From NCBI GenBank assembly GCA_963678675.1, contig OY783201.1:13467712-13531711 (forward strand): DNA of 64,000 nucleotides, given 5' to 3'. The DNA comes from Xiphydria camelus. Its lineage: Eukaryota > Arthropoda > Insecta > Hymenoptera > Xiphydriidae. Shown one piece after another: positions 10,391-22,440 of the stretch; positions within the stretch are counted from its first letter, which is position 1; the number at the start of each line of letters is the position of its first letter. The notes beneath the pieces are model-generated. The model did not search any database, had not been told where the DNA came from, and worked only from the letters and a program-made list of their open reading frames with translations. A program made the translations under genes and the position numbers.

Positions 10391-11993
10391 TCAAAACACT
10401 TAATAATAATAAGTATTTTGAGAACACACAGAGAGAAACATCGACAATTCACATGTCACCTCAAGCGAACGGTAACTTCCGGCTGACGCTAGAGGGCAGC
10501 GCGGGAGTCGAATGAAAAGTAGTGGCTACTAAATGATACGCGGTACATTTAGCTATATAAATGAGCATTTTGTTTTTCAATATCCACAATTTCACAAAAA
10601 TAATTTATGGCCAGCTTTTAGGCTCAAATACCCGTATGTGCATCGAGACTTATGCGTTATTTTGTTTCCTCTGTTTAGGCGCCATCTACTTTTATCGCGG
10701 ACTTCTTGAACTCAGTTCATAGACGAAGTCATTTTGGACTTGGGCACTTTTCATATGATGCCGACGATATACCATATATCTGATGTTACTCAGTCTTGCG
10801 CCATTACTATCTAACACCAAAAGTGGTCTATTTAGGTTCTTTACAGTGTACTAGCCTGTGGGCTAGCATAGTGTCCAAATATGGAAGTTTCTATTATGGA
10901 TTTCACAGCTAAGCCCGTTCGGGGCTTTTATGGTACTGTTTTAGAGATTGTCGAGGCATTTTATACATGGGAATCTAGACGACCCAACCTATAAGTACCT
11001 AGTATACCGTTAGCTAACGTATTTACCATAACAACAAAATTTGTGTCAGCTAAAATATGTTTTACTATAGGCTCAAAGAGTCTCTACTTTAGCGAAATAT
11101 GTTGCTACATCAACGAGACAATTATCAGCGAGCAGCAGTCGTTAGCTGAATTCAGCTGAATCGTTACGAGTGCAAAACATTCTCCACGATAGCTGAATAT
11201 TTTTTTTAGGAATGACAAACATAATTCTAGCAACTCGGAATTTGCTAATTCAACGGAACTACTTTCTTCCGAGTTGTATGGTATATGAAGGGTAGGTACA
11301 CGGGAAAAGGGGGCTCATCGACATTTTGTATTTGAATAAGTTTTTGGTGTTTTTTTTCCTATTTACTTAATAATAAAAACCCTCACACACATATTGGTAT
11401 GAAGTTTTTATATTTCATTGCACATATATTAACGCAGCAAAAACCTTTGATAAAAAATGTTCTTGAGGGTGACATAGAAAATAAACCTAAAAATTATTCT
11501 CCTGTAAAATGTCGATGAGCTCCTTTTTCCCGTGTACCCTTCATATATTAACCCGTCCAGGACTGCGTTGCCATGTGTCAACCGCATTCCTTCTTTAACA
11601 AGTAGCACAGAAAAAAGAAAATTATAAATAATATTACAAATTTTTACCACAGTTGAGTTGACAAAATGTTAATGTTTCGAATAACTGACACTAGATGTTT
11701 CTGGAGTGCGTTTGCCGGTATTATTATTCATTTCTTAAGCGTGTATAGTTTTACGAAAGCAAAATGGATACAAGTTTGTAAGTATGGATTTACAGTTATA
11801 ATTACTATTGTTGGTAATTATACCTGCAATTTCTTAAAAAGTATTGAAACATGCATACTTTCATGTCATAATTTACTTACTTAAACATCCACAAACAAAT
11901 TAAAATAAAAAGGAACATATTTTTTCTGTAGACAAGAAACTCCGTCCCCCTCAAGGGTTAATTTAAATCGAGTAGTTTTTTTTCTTAGCATAC
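10391..11993. repeat. 1.6 kb direct duplication, copy B
   Basis: This is the partner of 3345-4953. It is intact without the six single-base insertions and runs straight into the assembly gap. A 72-codon frame is open at 11666-11884 but shows no recognisable domain. A hairpin MITE lies at about 11284-11548. Confidence 0.85.
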
Positions 11994-12193
11994 NNNNNNN
12001 NNNNNNNNNNNNNNNNNNNNNNNNNNNNNNNNNNNNNNNNNNNNNNNNNNNNNNNNNNNNNNNNNNNNNNNNNNNNNNNNNNNNNNNNNNNNNNNNNNNN
12101 NNNNNNNNNNNNNNNNNNNNNNNNNNNNNNNNNNNNNNNNNNNNNNNNNNNNNNNNNNNNNNNNNNNNNNNNNNNNNNNNNNNNNNNNNNNNN
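11994..12193. other. Assembly gap (200 N)
   Basis: Exactly 200 unknown bases. Copy B of the duplication ends at its left edge and a (TC)n tract begins at its right edge, so the gap sits in a microsatellite context like the one after copy A. Confidence 0.98.
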
Positions 12194-12313
<120 letters not shown>

Positions 12314-12539
12314 TACGTTGTGCAATTATTAAATGGTGAATTATTTTAAAAGACTAGCCGAATGGTACTTTTTATTCCGCGACACATTTAGTCGTCACAC
12401 ACACACACACACACAAAAGAATTAGGTAGAATTAACCGAAAAGAAAATATAAAAAAAACTGAAATCATCTCAAAGACAATTCATTCCTATCGAAATGTAG
12501 CGAACCTTTTAATAATCCCACCACACGTTTTCTCTCTCT

Positions 12540-13600
12540 CTCTCTCTCCCCGACGTAATACGCCGCACCTTCGGGCATGTTTATCTATTCACGATGATTA
12601 CGCGCGCATGAACCCCGAACGCTGTTTCAATCTCCATAATGACCGTTCGCGCGGCGGCGTGCCGCGCATCGAGACAGAGCGGATGTTAATAACGGAGAAG
12701 CTCCGTAGTCTCGACGTAGCCCCCGCTCATTCGGTGGTACCTACTTCTTTCGCATCTCCGTTCGGCGCGCGCGTTTGTTCGCCGGGTGGATGGAAGAGCG
12801 CGAGCGAGGTGTAGCAGCGCAAATGAGGGAGGGTGGGAGGTAGAGAGAGAGAGAGAGAAATGGCGAAAAAAAGAAGGGCGGCAAGAGAGTGAGGTTGTAC
12901 GAGTAGAGGATGAAAAGAGGAAGAGCGGACGAGAGAGGAACAGGAGCGCGCCGCGTTTCAATGGGCCGTGTCATCGCGCGCGAAGGACGGCGCATATGTA
13001 ACGCGTATAGAGGGAGGGGGTGGGACGAACAATGGCCCGCCGCGCGCACAACACCGATACCTATACCCGTTTGTATTCCCTCTCTCGCGGGTTATATTTT
13101 AAGCGGCTGTAAAACTTCGTAATAAACGGGGTGTTTTTGAAGCCGGGCCGGGCCGGGCCAGGGGCCGGCCACAATTACACAGAGTGCGGAGTGCCTTTCA
13201 GCGCCCACCCCCGCGCCACCCTTCCAAGCCCGGCTCGGCGACCGCGCGATTCCGTCGCGGGAGGAGAGAAGAGAGCGATGGATCTGTGTCTTCTCCGGCG
13301 GCGGCGGCGGAGGGAGGAGGGGGTGGTGTAGTATGTAGGTATACGCATTGTGCGCGTACCCGCGAGACGTGGACCCTGGCGTATTACGCGTCGACAATCG
13401 GACGGGGATGAAAGGGTCTCTCCTCTCTTTCCTCCCGCCTCTTCCTCCACCACCCCCCGCGGCGCGGTAAGCCGCGCGGTTACCCATTCTTAATTTTGCG
13501 AAGCTTTGGACCGCGACGATAAAATTAATCGTGCGGGAAACCGCAAGAGACTGCGTCTCTTTCGAAATTCCTGGTGAAATTGGCCGAGGAGGAGGAGGAA
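12540..13600. other. GC/CpG-rich patch, no coding gene proven
   Basis: A dense CpG-rich block has purine runs (GGAGGGTGGGAGG, GAGAGAGAG) and C-rich runs. Frames of 60-130 codons exist on both strands, but they are composition-driven (Arg/Pro/Gly-rich) and contradict each other. The patch could be a promoter or 5' exon region of a host gene lying mostly outside the window. No domain is seen. Confidence 0.4.
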
Positions 13601-13882
13601 GGGTCGGGATGGAGTGACATTCTGATGTCGAATGGATTGATGCCGACGGCTGTGATGTGTGTTCCTATTGTTGGATCGGAGGGAGTTGAACTAAAATTTA
13701 TGTGGTAATTAAATAAAAGCCAGCCATTTTTTATTTTGAGAGGCTTCTAGCTACGGAAAAGTAGAGCATTTGAGATATAAAAAAAAAAGTATTTCAAATA
13801 CAAGCAACGAATATTCGAAATACTTATATAAGTTTTTGTGTGTGCTACTTTTTGTATACTTACCGAATATTTAAAATACATA

Positions 13883-14452
13883 CAGGGTGTTTCAGGTATG
13901 CAGTCTTTAATTTCGTGATTATGCGTCATAAAATACACAAAAAAGTTCATATAAACACATATGGGCTAAAATAACTTTCAAAGGTTCTATGGCCCTGTCA
14001 AGTATTCATTCGATACAAGACAATGTCTCTACGAAGAACATCAATACAATTACGTGGAATCAAGAAAAGCAAACGATTTTTTTATTAAATTCATATAATG
14101 AAACTGTACTCAACAATTCGGGAAATAGTTCATGAAAGTAAATGTTCGAAATGACCACCATTCATTTCTACACAAGATATTAAACGGTGTTGCATCGATC
14201 TTAATGTACGAGCAAGATCTTCTGGCTTATTTATGTTTTTGAGTAATTGGTGAGTAGGCCAGAAAGGGACAATGAATGTTACACTGTTCACGTTAATGTT
14301 GATTGAAAAAGATTTAAAGTGGGCGATAATTTCTGAGAAGCGTAGATCCTTTAAAAATAATTTTGGGACCCAAGTTTATAGGAAATTTTTTGAGTATTTT
14401 ATGATGCAGAATCACCTCACGAATTTAATGACTGCATACTTGAAACACCCTG
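13883..14452 (-). mobile_element. Mariner-type MITE with transposase remnant
   Basis: Terminal inverted repeats CAGGGTGTTTCAGGTATGCA and its inverse (TGCATACTTGAAACACCCTG) are flanked by TA on both sides, the Tc1/mariner target. The minus strand around 14140-14240 encodes a degraded transposase C-terminus: MQHRLISCVEMNGGHFEHL fits the family's closing motif (Ci..nGghFe.l). The rest of the transposase is missing, so the 570 bp element is an internally deleted relic. Confidence 0.75.
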
Positions 14453-15557
14453 TATACTTACACTGCCGGTCAAAAAAACTTGACCGATGATGAAAAAACC
14501 AATTTTTCGACTTTTCACTCATGTTTAATGTATTGTAAATGTTTATTATGCTTATTAAACATTTCGAAATTATTATTCGATGAACATGATGAAAGAAATC
14601 AAAATAATCTGAAATATACACTTAAACGCATTTTTCATCAAAGTGACCACCTTTTGCTCTAATGACAGCCGCACACAATTTCGGCATTCTTTCGACAAGT
14701 TTTTGTAATGTCTCAAGTTTGATATTGTTCCACGCTGACTGAAGACAGTTCCAGAGATCGGTTTGATTTTTTGGTCGAAGTTTTCTGACTTCTCGATCGA
14801 GTTCTTCCCGAAGCCATTCAATCGCCCGACTGACAAAATTCATCGGCTCTATGTAGGGGCAACATCGGCCTTCCGAGGTGGCAATATAGGCCGACCGAGC
14901 TGCAGCCTGCATAGTGCCTATATAGGAAGTGTAACGCTCGTCTATAAAGTGGCCATATAGGCCATGCAATGTAGAGCCTATGTAGGTCACACTATTTACA
15001 GACTATATAGGCCATGCAATGTACGGCCTATACAGGCCGTACGCTTTGCAGACTATATGGGCCACACGATTTACAGACTATGTAGGCCATGCAATGTACA
15101 GCCTATATAAGCCTTACCATTTGCAGACTATATAGGCCACGTGATATTCAGGCTATATAGGGTATTTAGTTTGCGAACGATATAGGCCTCACGATATTCA
15201 GGCTACATATAGGCCAGCAAGCTAGAGTCTGTATAGGCCTACGTAGCAAGAGTACAACACTCGCAATGGAGGCTATTCACGCCTTGTAATGTACCACCTA
15301 CATAAGCCAATTGAGTGATTCAGAGATTATACAGACCAAGAGTAATTCACGGACTATATCACAGGCCAAACATTGCCGAAACAATTAAAGTCAAATGGTA
15401 AGAATAATTAAGATAAAATCAATCAAATGCATAGAACATCAATTTTTATTGCACAGAGAAATATCGAATTTCCATATAGAGAACAGCATAATTATATTAA
15501 AATTCATGAATCACTTATTATGATTAATTAACAACTGAACCGAAAAAAAACATGATG

Positions 15558-15712
15558 AATGCCTTCCTTCGATTGCTTCGAGGAGCATGAGTCCTCCTTG
15601 CTCCTTTGTCCTGGGCCTGCGTTGGAAAGCCCCGTTGCCTTGACGTCACTGTGGGGGAAACTGCCCGCTTCAACCTGGCATCGTGGATCGCCCTTGCTTG
15701 GCGCGTCCACTC
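15558..15712 (-). pseudogene. Transposon gene exon 2, truncated (copy 1)
   Basis: Near-identical to the first half of exon 2 in copy 2 (VDAPSKGDPRCQVEAG onward). It follows the acceptor ATTAG and is cut off at SKEGI by the internal deletion, which joins it to sequence that lies after exon 4 in copy 2. It cannot encode a full product. Confidence 0.7.
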
Positions 15713-16128
15713 CTAATAGTCCAGTAAAATTTCCGTTTAAATCGAAAATTGTGACGTAATGGTGAAAACTTGATAATAAATCAATATCATCGCATAAATC
15801 TCCCTCAAGTTAAGTGTTAACTCTCAAGTCGAGGGAAATTTTCATGGGAGAAATGATAATTTCATGGATTAGTATTGTTAATTTTTAGAAATATTACTAT
15901 AGAATTAACGCGCGCGCAATCTTATAAAAAATTATGATATTTCTCGTTTTCGAGATTTAGGTTAGGTTTCCAATATTCAATCAACTATAATATCTATTAG
16001 AAAGTATACAAAATTCAATCAAATGAGGAACAATCATTTCTTCATAAAAAGTTAAAGTACTTCAATAAAACGCGTACTAAAATGATTATAAAATGTTAAA
16101 TTACGTACGATTTTTATGTAATACTAAC

Positions 16129-16249
16129 CAGAGTCCCCTTCTTCTTTCAACACTGCAGCATTCCGTACTTGTTCCCACTTTTTCAGAGCACGCTTTTTAC
16201 ATCGATGCTTTTGAACACGTTCTCGGATCAATGTCCGTTTCCAATCCAT
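16129..16249 (-). pseudogene. Transposon gene exon 1 (copy 1)
   Basis: A 121 nt exon begins ATG at 16249 and ends at a GTTAGT donor. The sequence MDWKRTLIRERVQKHRCKKR differs from copy 2 at residue 3 (W for R) and later at an E/K position. It is strongly basic, suggesting DNA binding. Downstream exons are deleted in this copy. Confidence 0.65.
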
Positions 16250-17278
16250 AGTAAACTTTAGAGTTCAGTGCCGAAGCCCACGAGAGTACTGGGTGCAAGA
16301 ATTGTCCCCTCGATCTTATATTATAGTATATATGACCGACGCGACATCTTTTGTGTATATATTTTGTGGTGAATACCCTTCTATATAGGCTGGCCGTCAC
16401 AGAACTGACATCGCTCACATGTAGTGTGGCCTATATAGGTCGACAATCGCAAAACCAACATCGTTCGTATAAAGAATAACCTATAAAAGCCGGATATTGT
16501 GAAACCAATACCGCCCCTACATAGGATGTGGCCTATATAGGCTGACCGTCACAGGCCTAACATCGCTCGCATGTAGTGTGGCCCATATAGGTTGACAATC
16601 GCAACACCGACATCGCCCCTATACAGGATAACCTATAAAAGCCGGATATTGTGAAACCAATACCGCCCCTACATAGGATATGGCCTATATAGGCTGACCG
16701 TCACAGGCCTAACATCGCTCGCATGTAGTGTGGCCCATATAGGTTGACAATCGCAAAACCAACATTGCCCCTATAAAGGATAACCTATAACAGCCGGATA
16801 TTGTAAAATCAATATCGCTCCTATGTAGGATTTGGCCTTCATAGGATGACTTTCGCAAAGCTAAGATTGCCCTTATATAGAATGGCCTATGTAGGCCAGA
16901 TATTGCCAAACCAATATCGCCCCTACGTAGGAAGTGACCTTTATAGGCTGTCCGTCATAGGACCAATATCGCTTGTATATAGGTGACGTATATGAAGGTT
17001 GACCGTTCCCAAACCAACATTGCCCTCATAATGGAAAACCTACATAGGCTGGCCGGTACAAAACCAATATCGTGCCTACATAGAATCTTTATTGGCCGAG
17101 AAATCTTGTCACTCGGGCGGGTTCAAATCGGGTGATTGTGGGGGATGATCCAATATTTTCAGCACTCCTGCTTTTTTTAAAAAACCTTAACTTGTACATA
17201 CAATGGGAATAAAAAGTCGAAAAATTGGTTTTTTCATCATCGGTCAAGTTTTTTTGACCGGCAGTGTATATGTCGCAT

Positions 17279-17540
17279 ATATCTACTGAAATATATTTCA
17301 ATATTTAAATACATTTTGAATGTACCAGTAAAAGGGATATATTTTTATGTAATCAAACTATTTTTTTTTAATATTGGCTGACTGCCTTAGAAAATTGAAA
17401 ATATATGTTTATTAATGCGCAAAAGATATATTTAAAAAGTACGAAAAAAAAATTAGAAATATATTACCTACCTATATATGAAAACAACTTGAAATATCTA
17501 TGTACAGATATAATATTTGAAATATAAATATTTGTTCCTA
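17279..17540. repeat. AT-rich TATATTTCAAATAT-type repeat
   Basis: Imperfect short motifs such as GAAATATATTTCAATATTT recur here, at 13760-13880 (the other side of the Tc1 insertion) and, in larger amount, at 33455-34000. The MITE and Tc1 elements appear to have inserted into a stretch of this repeat. Confidence 0.5.
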
Positions 17541-17569
17541 GATCACAAATATGTAACTTTTCGAAATTG

Positions 17570-17925
17570 CTGGTGGAATTCGATTTTCTAATTTTTTCCA
17601 TTGTAGATTTGAGAAATTTCGACAAAATTATTTACACTACATTTTTTATTTTTCATTTTCGGCATTATTTGAGCTGAACAAGAATATTTAAAAATGCAGC
17701 ACGCGTCATAGAATCATAAAATTGTCAATCTGTTTCTCTCACACTCGTTGTTCAGCGTTGATGTGTCTCTCATGGCTTTTCGATGACGGCATAATACAGT
17801 AGCAGAGAGAAAAGCACTTGTAACTTTGTAAATTATACTTTTTCCGGCTATTTTCTTTTTTCTGCGACGTTAGATGTGTGTACGAATTGCAAATAGAATT
17901 AAAAAATAAAAATTTTTTCGTGCGT
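17570..17925 (+). repeat. Dispersed ~300 bp repeat, copy 1 of 3
   Basis: Shared order of motifs with 29395-29665 and 31480-31790, all in the same orientation: TCATTTTCGGCATTATTTGA, then CTCTCACACTCGTTG, then TTTTCGATGACGGCA, then AGAGAAAAGCACTTGTAAC, then ATTGCAAATAGAATTAA. The copies are well diverged. No coding content; an old SINE-like or other interspersed repeat. Confidence 0.6.
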
Positions 17926-18299
17926 AATCGAATTGGCCGAAAAGAGGACGAATGAAACAATGAATGAATTGATGCTAATGGCTGTAACGTGTGTTTTTGA
18001 CGATAGAGCGAAAAGGGAATTAAAGCTTCTAAAATTTGTTTAGGAATTAAATCAAGTCCACTGAGAGAAATAATTGCTGGTATCGAAAGAATTATTCTTG
18101 GACAACAAATGCGTGATTTCAGAAATTTAAACAAATTCAGATTCTTCATCGAAAAATACATATTCTTGATCCAAGGAATACCTATGTACAGGAATTGCTC
18201 ACAGCATTCCCGTACAAATCGCCAAGTCGTGATAACCAATACTTGGCATTAACAATCGGCCCAATATTAAGCCAGTATTGATAAGAAGACAAGGCCAGT

Positions 18300-18545
18300 A
18301 ATGGAACTGTAGTTTTGCCGAGAGTCATTTGTTTACCGATGGAGCGGCTGGACCGACACTGGCGCCGCGGACGGGCCAACACTGTAATTTCACCGAGAGT
18401 CATTCGAAAACCGTCAAAAGGATTGGACCGATACTGGATACGATGGATGGGCCAACCTCCGAACTTCAAGTTCCGCAGAAAGTCAATTGTTAATAATCTC
18501 ACTTTTGTTTCCCCGAGAGTTATGAGTAAAGATGAAAAATATTCG
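18300..18545. repeat. Imperfect tandem units with CCGAGAGTCATT
   Basis: CCGAGAGTCATTTG, CCGAGAGTCATTCG and CCGAGAGTTATGAG recur at about 100 bp spacing, each accompanied by GGACCGACACTGG or GGACCGATACTGG. It is a small degenerate tandem repeat; the long frames crossing it are by-products. Confidence 0.45.
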
Positions 18546-18932
18546 ATCGTCGATTTTTGTAAGGAATATCCAGGAGTTCATTGACATCATCATCTCATCG
18601 TAGTAATATATCGTAACTGAAAAACATAAATAAAATAATGAAGAAAAAACTGGAATAATCGGGTTCCCCAACGTCGAGAGGGTACGAATCTAACCTGCAT
18701 TTTGTTTTCATATGCGCATCTTAAGGCCATTACTATCTATATATTTTGTCGTCGGATTCAAATTATAAGTAAGAGCCTGAAAAGAATTTCTACACAGGAA
18801 TCTCGAAAGTTAGTATCGAATCAGCCAACAGCCAAAATTTTGGGATTTTTAGGTTTTATCTTGTGTGCATTCTGTAGTTCATATGTTACACCTACATATT
18901 ATTGTTCTGATACCTGCAAAGTTAGTCTACCG

Positions 18933-19742
18933 CATGTCCTATGGCCAACCGCGCAGGTGAGCTCCGACCTGAATTCTTGACTTCGGTAGTATTTATGGTA
19001 CAGTTAGAGTGGGCTTCAGACGAGTGCGCTGCATAAGAACGAAAAGTGTCGACTGCTCTTCTAATAGCTGTCAATTCGGGAGATCGAAGCGTTTCGTGTA
19101 ACCTCAAAATCGTAAAGTTTTGAATTAGTAGTGAATAATTTGTAGAAGTGATGAGAAATAATCATAAATAATCTTTTCCGAATTGTGACACCTTTGGTAT
19201 CGCTCACGCCACTTCGTAAAACTACTTCCTAGACACGCGCGGTGCTAGCGCGGAAATAATTTCTGAAACAAATAGGCATGAGGCGTGTAATTCGGTTGGA
19301 CATCGAAAAAACCCGAATGATTGTTAACTCTCACTTCTGAATATTACTTACCATTTATTCAAAGATTCACGATTTCGAGCTTATACTTCGATCTCCCGAA
19401 TTGATAGCCATCGGGAGATCAGACGTTTCACACTTTTCGTAAGAACGCAGCGTAAGAGCGAAAAGCGTCGTCTGATTTCCCGATGGCTGTCAATTCGGAA
19501 GATTATTTATGATTATTTCTCATCACTTCTACAAATTATTCACTACTAATTCAAAACTTTACGATTTTGAGGTTACACGAAACGCTTCGATCTCCCGAAT
19601 TGACAGCTATTAGAAGAGCAGTCGACACTTTTCGTTCTTATGCAGTGTACTCGTCTGAAGCCCACTCTAACTGTACCATAAATACTGCCGAAGTCAAGGA
19701 TTCAGGTCGCAGCTCACCTGCGCGGTTGGCCATAGGACATGC
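18933..19742. mobile_element. Foldback element (810 bp)
   Basis: About 240 bp inverted arms (18933-19171 and 19501-19742) match closely, for example GCATGTCCTATGGCCAACCG against its inverse. Between them sits a second palindrome (about 19380-19500, around CCCGAATTGATAGCCATCGG). The same apparent peptide can be read from both arms, as expected for inverted repeats, so it is not taken as a gene. Superfamily unknown. Confidence 0.75.
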
Positions 19743-20179
19743 GGTATACATAAAAGTAGTTTCTGCAAAATTGGAATTCAATTAAATAAAAAAGAAATTA
19801 CAATGGCAGACATTAAAAATTTAGGACGTCAATATCTCAAAACAAGAATTTTGCACATAGGACCTTCTTTCATAGGAGGGCAGCAGTGTCGACCCGATCT
19901 GATCACTGAGAATATGCACCCAGTATTGGCTACGGAGTGTCGTACCAATATCGAGGTCTCGTTTGCCGATACTGGCCGAATACTGGGCCTATCGTCAATT
20001 CCTACGTGGCTATCTTTGTTGCGACAAGAAATTCTTCCTGCATAAAAAAAAATTACTCGAGCCTGACAAATATTTTCTTGCACGAAAATAACCATGGCTC
20101 GATCCTGGAATTATACAATATTGTATTTTTGATCGAAGAAAACATTTGTTGGCACCAGCAATTATTTCTCTCGGTGTAG

Positions 20180-21060
20180 GTGGACGTCGATCAAAACTTC
20201 CACGGGCGCGTTTCATGGCTCGATCTCTCCCCACCCGCCCTCTCTCATCCTCTTCTCCGCGAAGCCCATCGAAAAGACACCCGTTACCACGTGCGGCGAG
20301 CTCTCGATGCGGAGGCACTCGCGAAAATATGCCGATAGAATTTACGATACAACCGAGATATTTTATTACGTTCGACACACGGAGTACCTAGTGGGCGAAA
20401 TTTATGTGACTGAAAAAAAGCCGACGGGGGGAGATACGCGGGACGGAAAGGATATAGGGGAAAAAAGGAAGGGGCGGGAGAGAGAGAGAAGGGGTTCCGG
20501 AGACGGCTCGCAGAGTCCCGGGAATGTCGAGGGGGTGGGCGGGAGAGAGCGCGCGACGCGACGGTGTCTAGCTTGAAAAAGTAGTAAAAAGGGATCGGGC
20601 GAGGAACGAGTAGAGCCGAGAGCCGTCGCGAGAGGACGACGGACGCGCGGACGAGTTCTCCTGCGAGCTCCGGTTAGTTAACGCGAGTTAGGATCGTAAA
20701 CTTTTTTAAATATGCCGGGGGAAGCCTTGTGACACACGAGACGTTGTTACGCGGGGCGTGCACGTGTTCTCCGCAGAACTCCATTATATGGCTTTGCTCG
20801 AAATAAAATGCAGAGCCGCGCTAGGTACACTCCTTCCTTCCATCGATCCTAATTTCGTCTCTGGTCCCGCGAGTGGTCTCTCCCGTCATCCGTCCGCCGT
20901 CCGTCCACTCAAAGGCAAAGGAGCGCCTCGGCCTTTGAAGGAGAACAACGGCCGTACTTTTCGATTATCTCTCATCTCGTGTGTACCGCCGCGATATCGA
21001 GCTTCCGACTAGTACCTAAGTACTCCCGATAATTACGCGCGACGAGTAGGTTTTAAGAGC
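20180..21060. other. GC/CpG-rich patch
   Basis: CpG-dense sequence with purine runs at 20440-20570 and a 5'-UTR-like block at 20580-20720. Several composition-driven frames exist but no domain. Possible promoter or leader exon of a host gene; unproven. Confidence 0.35.
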
Positions 21061-21879
21061 AAGATGCAGGGTGCACATCTGGAAGGTATTATGAAATTCT
21101 TCGGAAGCAAGCTCGTGGCGTATATAAGGAGCGATTAGTGAACTCTTTGACAGAAGGAAAAATTGCAATTTTTTTGTTTAATTTTATATCATAGAAACGG
21201 GTTTCTCTCATTCTACGCAGGGAAAAACATTGCGAAAGAAAGAAGTTTCTGTGAAATAGGTATTAAGGTAAATTCAGACAATATATTAAACCAACTTACG
21301 GACTTTTGCAAATGACAAATTCAATTAGGTAATTATAATCCACGTATGCATTTTTATTTGAATTATGATATCATCCTAGATAATTTTTTTAACACACCGT
21401 AAGAAAAAATTTTGTTTTGAATCTAATATATTATATAAGAATAGGTAGGTATACATAAAAAGCACGTTATATCCAGTACGTGTATACCTACACTCAATTC
21501 TAATTATTATATTTCACAAGTAGGTATAGTGCTATACGAAGCTTTTATCCAGATACATGATTGTGAAAATTGATACCTATATATATCTAATCCTTTATGA
21601 AATTTGTAGGTACCTGTAAGATTTAACATAATATATACATGTTAAATCTAATATAGGTACCTAGAAATTTCACACAAGACTACATCAAGTTTCATAACCA
21701 CGAATCCGGACGAAAGCTTCGTACCGAATTACACTAAACTGAATACAAATTTCTCTTACAACATAACGCACCTTGCGAAAATTGCACCACAGTCGTTACC
21801 CGCCGAATCATCCTCCTCTTCGCCGAGTAAGCGCGAGAGTTTTATCGGCGAATTCAATGTAACCACGCGAGAGATTGTT

Positions 21880-21933
<54 letters not shown>

Positions 21934-21985
21934 GGTACGCGCGCAGTGTTAAGGGTCATTAGCCAGTTATAAAAACACGAAAGCG
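21061..21985. other. AT-rich, no gene; GA microsatellite at its end
   Basis: AT-rich sequence with frequent TAGGTACCTA-type words and no coding signal. (GA)n occupies about 21884-21930. Confidence 0.5.
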
Positions 21986-22440
21986 TTTACGAGTGAGCGA
22001 GAAGAAAGGCGGAGGGAGAGCGAAAGAGCTGACGCGCGCGCGGGCGGCGTGTGCGTGGCGTACAGTTGGGGTCAGCCCGCGGAGATACACACCAGCTGGT
22101 GAGTCCGGGGTAAGACCTCAATGCCCTGCAGAGGTCCAGGTCCCCGATTAAGAGGTTCTTCCTTATAGTCCGCGCCACGGCAGACGGCGTGACTGTGAAC
22201 TCGAGATACGGCACGGCTCTCCTCCGCGCGTGGGTGGCAGAGGGCTATCATCTCTCGCTCCGGGGGTTGGGACCTTTATACAGCGGCCGCGGGACGCGTC
22301 GAGGTCCTGGGGTCCCCGATTACGGTCTCCCATTCGAGCGAGCGTCTTCGGTAACGCGTGCGTACAGCCGATTAGGAGGTGAGGTGAGAGTGCACTCGCG
22401 GTGCACTGCGGGGTCTCGCGTGGCTCGTCGATTAATAATT
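21986..22440 (+). other. CpG-rich patch with a strong splice donor
   Basis: A GC-rich block ends CACACCAGCTG followed by GTGAGTCC (GT at 22099-22100), a near-perfect donor, as expected for a non-coding first exon running rightwards. A GT microsatellite follows at about 22457-22480. No matching acceptor or coding exon is recognised in the window. Confidence 0.35.

Larger units (their letters stand above)
14825..17117 (-). mobile_element. TATATAGGCC-array transposon, deleted copy 1
   Basis: The ends are CCCGACTGACAAAATTCATC and, inverted, CCCGAGTGACAAGATTTCTC. It is flanked by a 2-bp duplication CG (14823-14824 and 17118-17119), and removal restores the Tc1 reading frame (NP then IEWL). Long arrays of motifs such as CCTATATAGGCC fill both ends (about 14850-15370 and 16385-17090). 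The centre holds exon 1 and part of exon 2 of the gene seen complete in copy 2, on the minus strand. Everything corresponding to about 47882-48737 of copy 2 has been deleted. Superfamily not assigned; see copy 2. Confidence 0.85.
14461..17266 (-). mobile_element. Tc1 remnant split by a second transposon
   Basis: The TIRs start CACTGCCGGTCAAAAAAAC and end in the exact inverse, with TA target duplications at 14459-14460 and 17267-17268. Without the element inserted at 14825-17117 it is only about 510 bp. On the minus strand, PPQSPDLNP (about 17117-17150, carrying the typical catalytic-region motif) continues across the insertion into IEWLREELDREVRKLRPK and a C-terminus ending VIRAKGGHFDEK (14630-14824). 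It is an internally deleted Tc1 that later became a target. Confidence 0.85.

Noticed and set aside
12686..13487. Several 70-130 codon frames on both strands
   Set aside because: They overlap each other in a GC-rich patch, show only low-complexity Arg/Pro/Ser composition and no domain.
17739..18239. 166-codon minus-strand frame
   Set aside because: Overlaps a dispersed repeat, has no domain and no support from composition or neighbours.
18922..19785. Mirror-image 60-70 codon frames (MRLHETLRSPELTAI type)
   Set aside because: The same peptide is read from both arms of an inverted repeat; explained by the foldback element.
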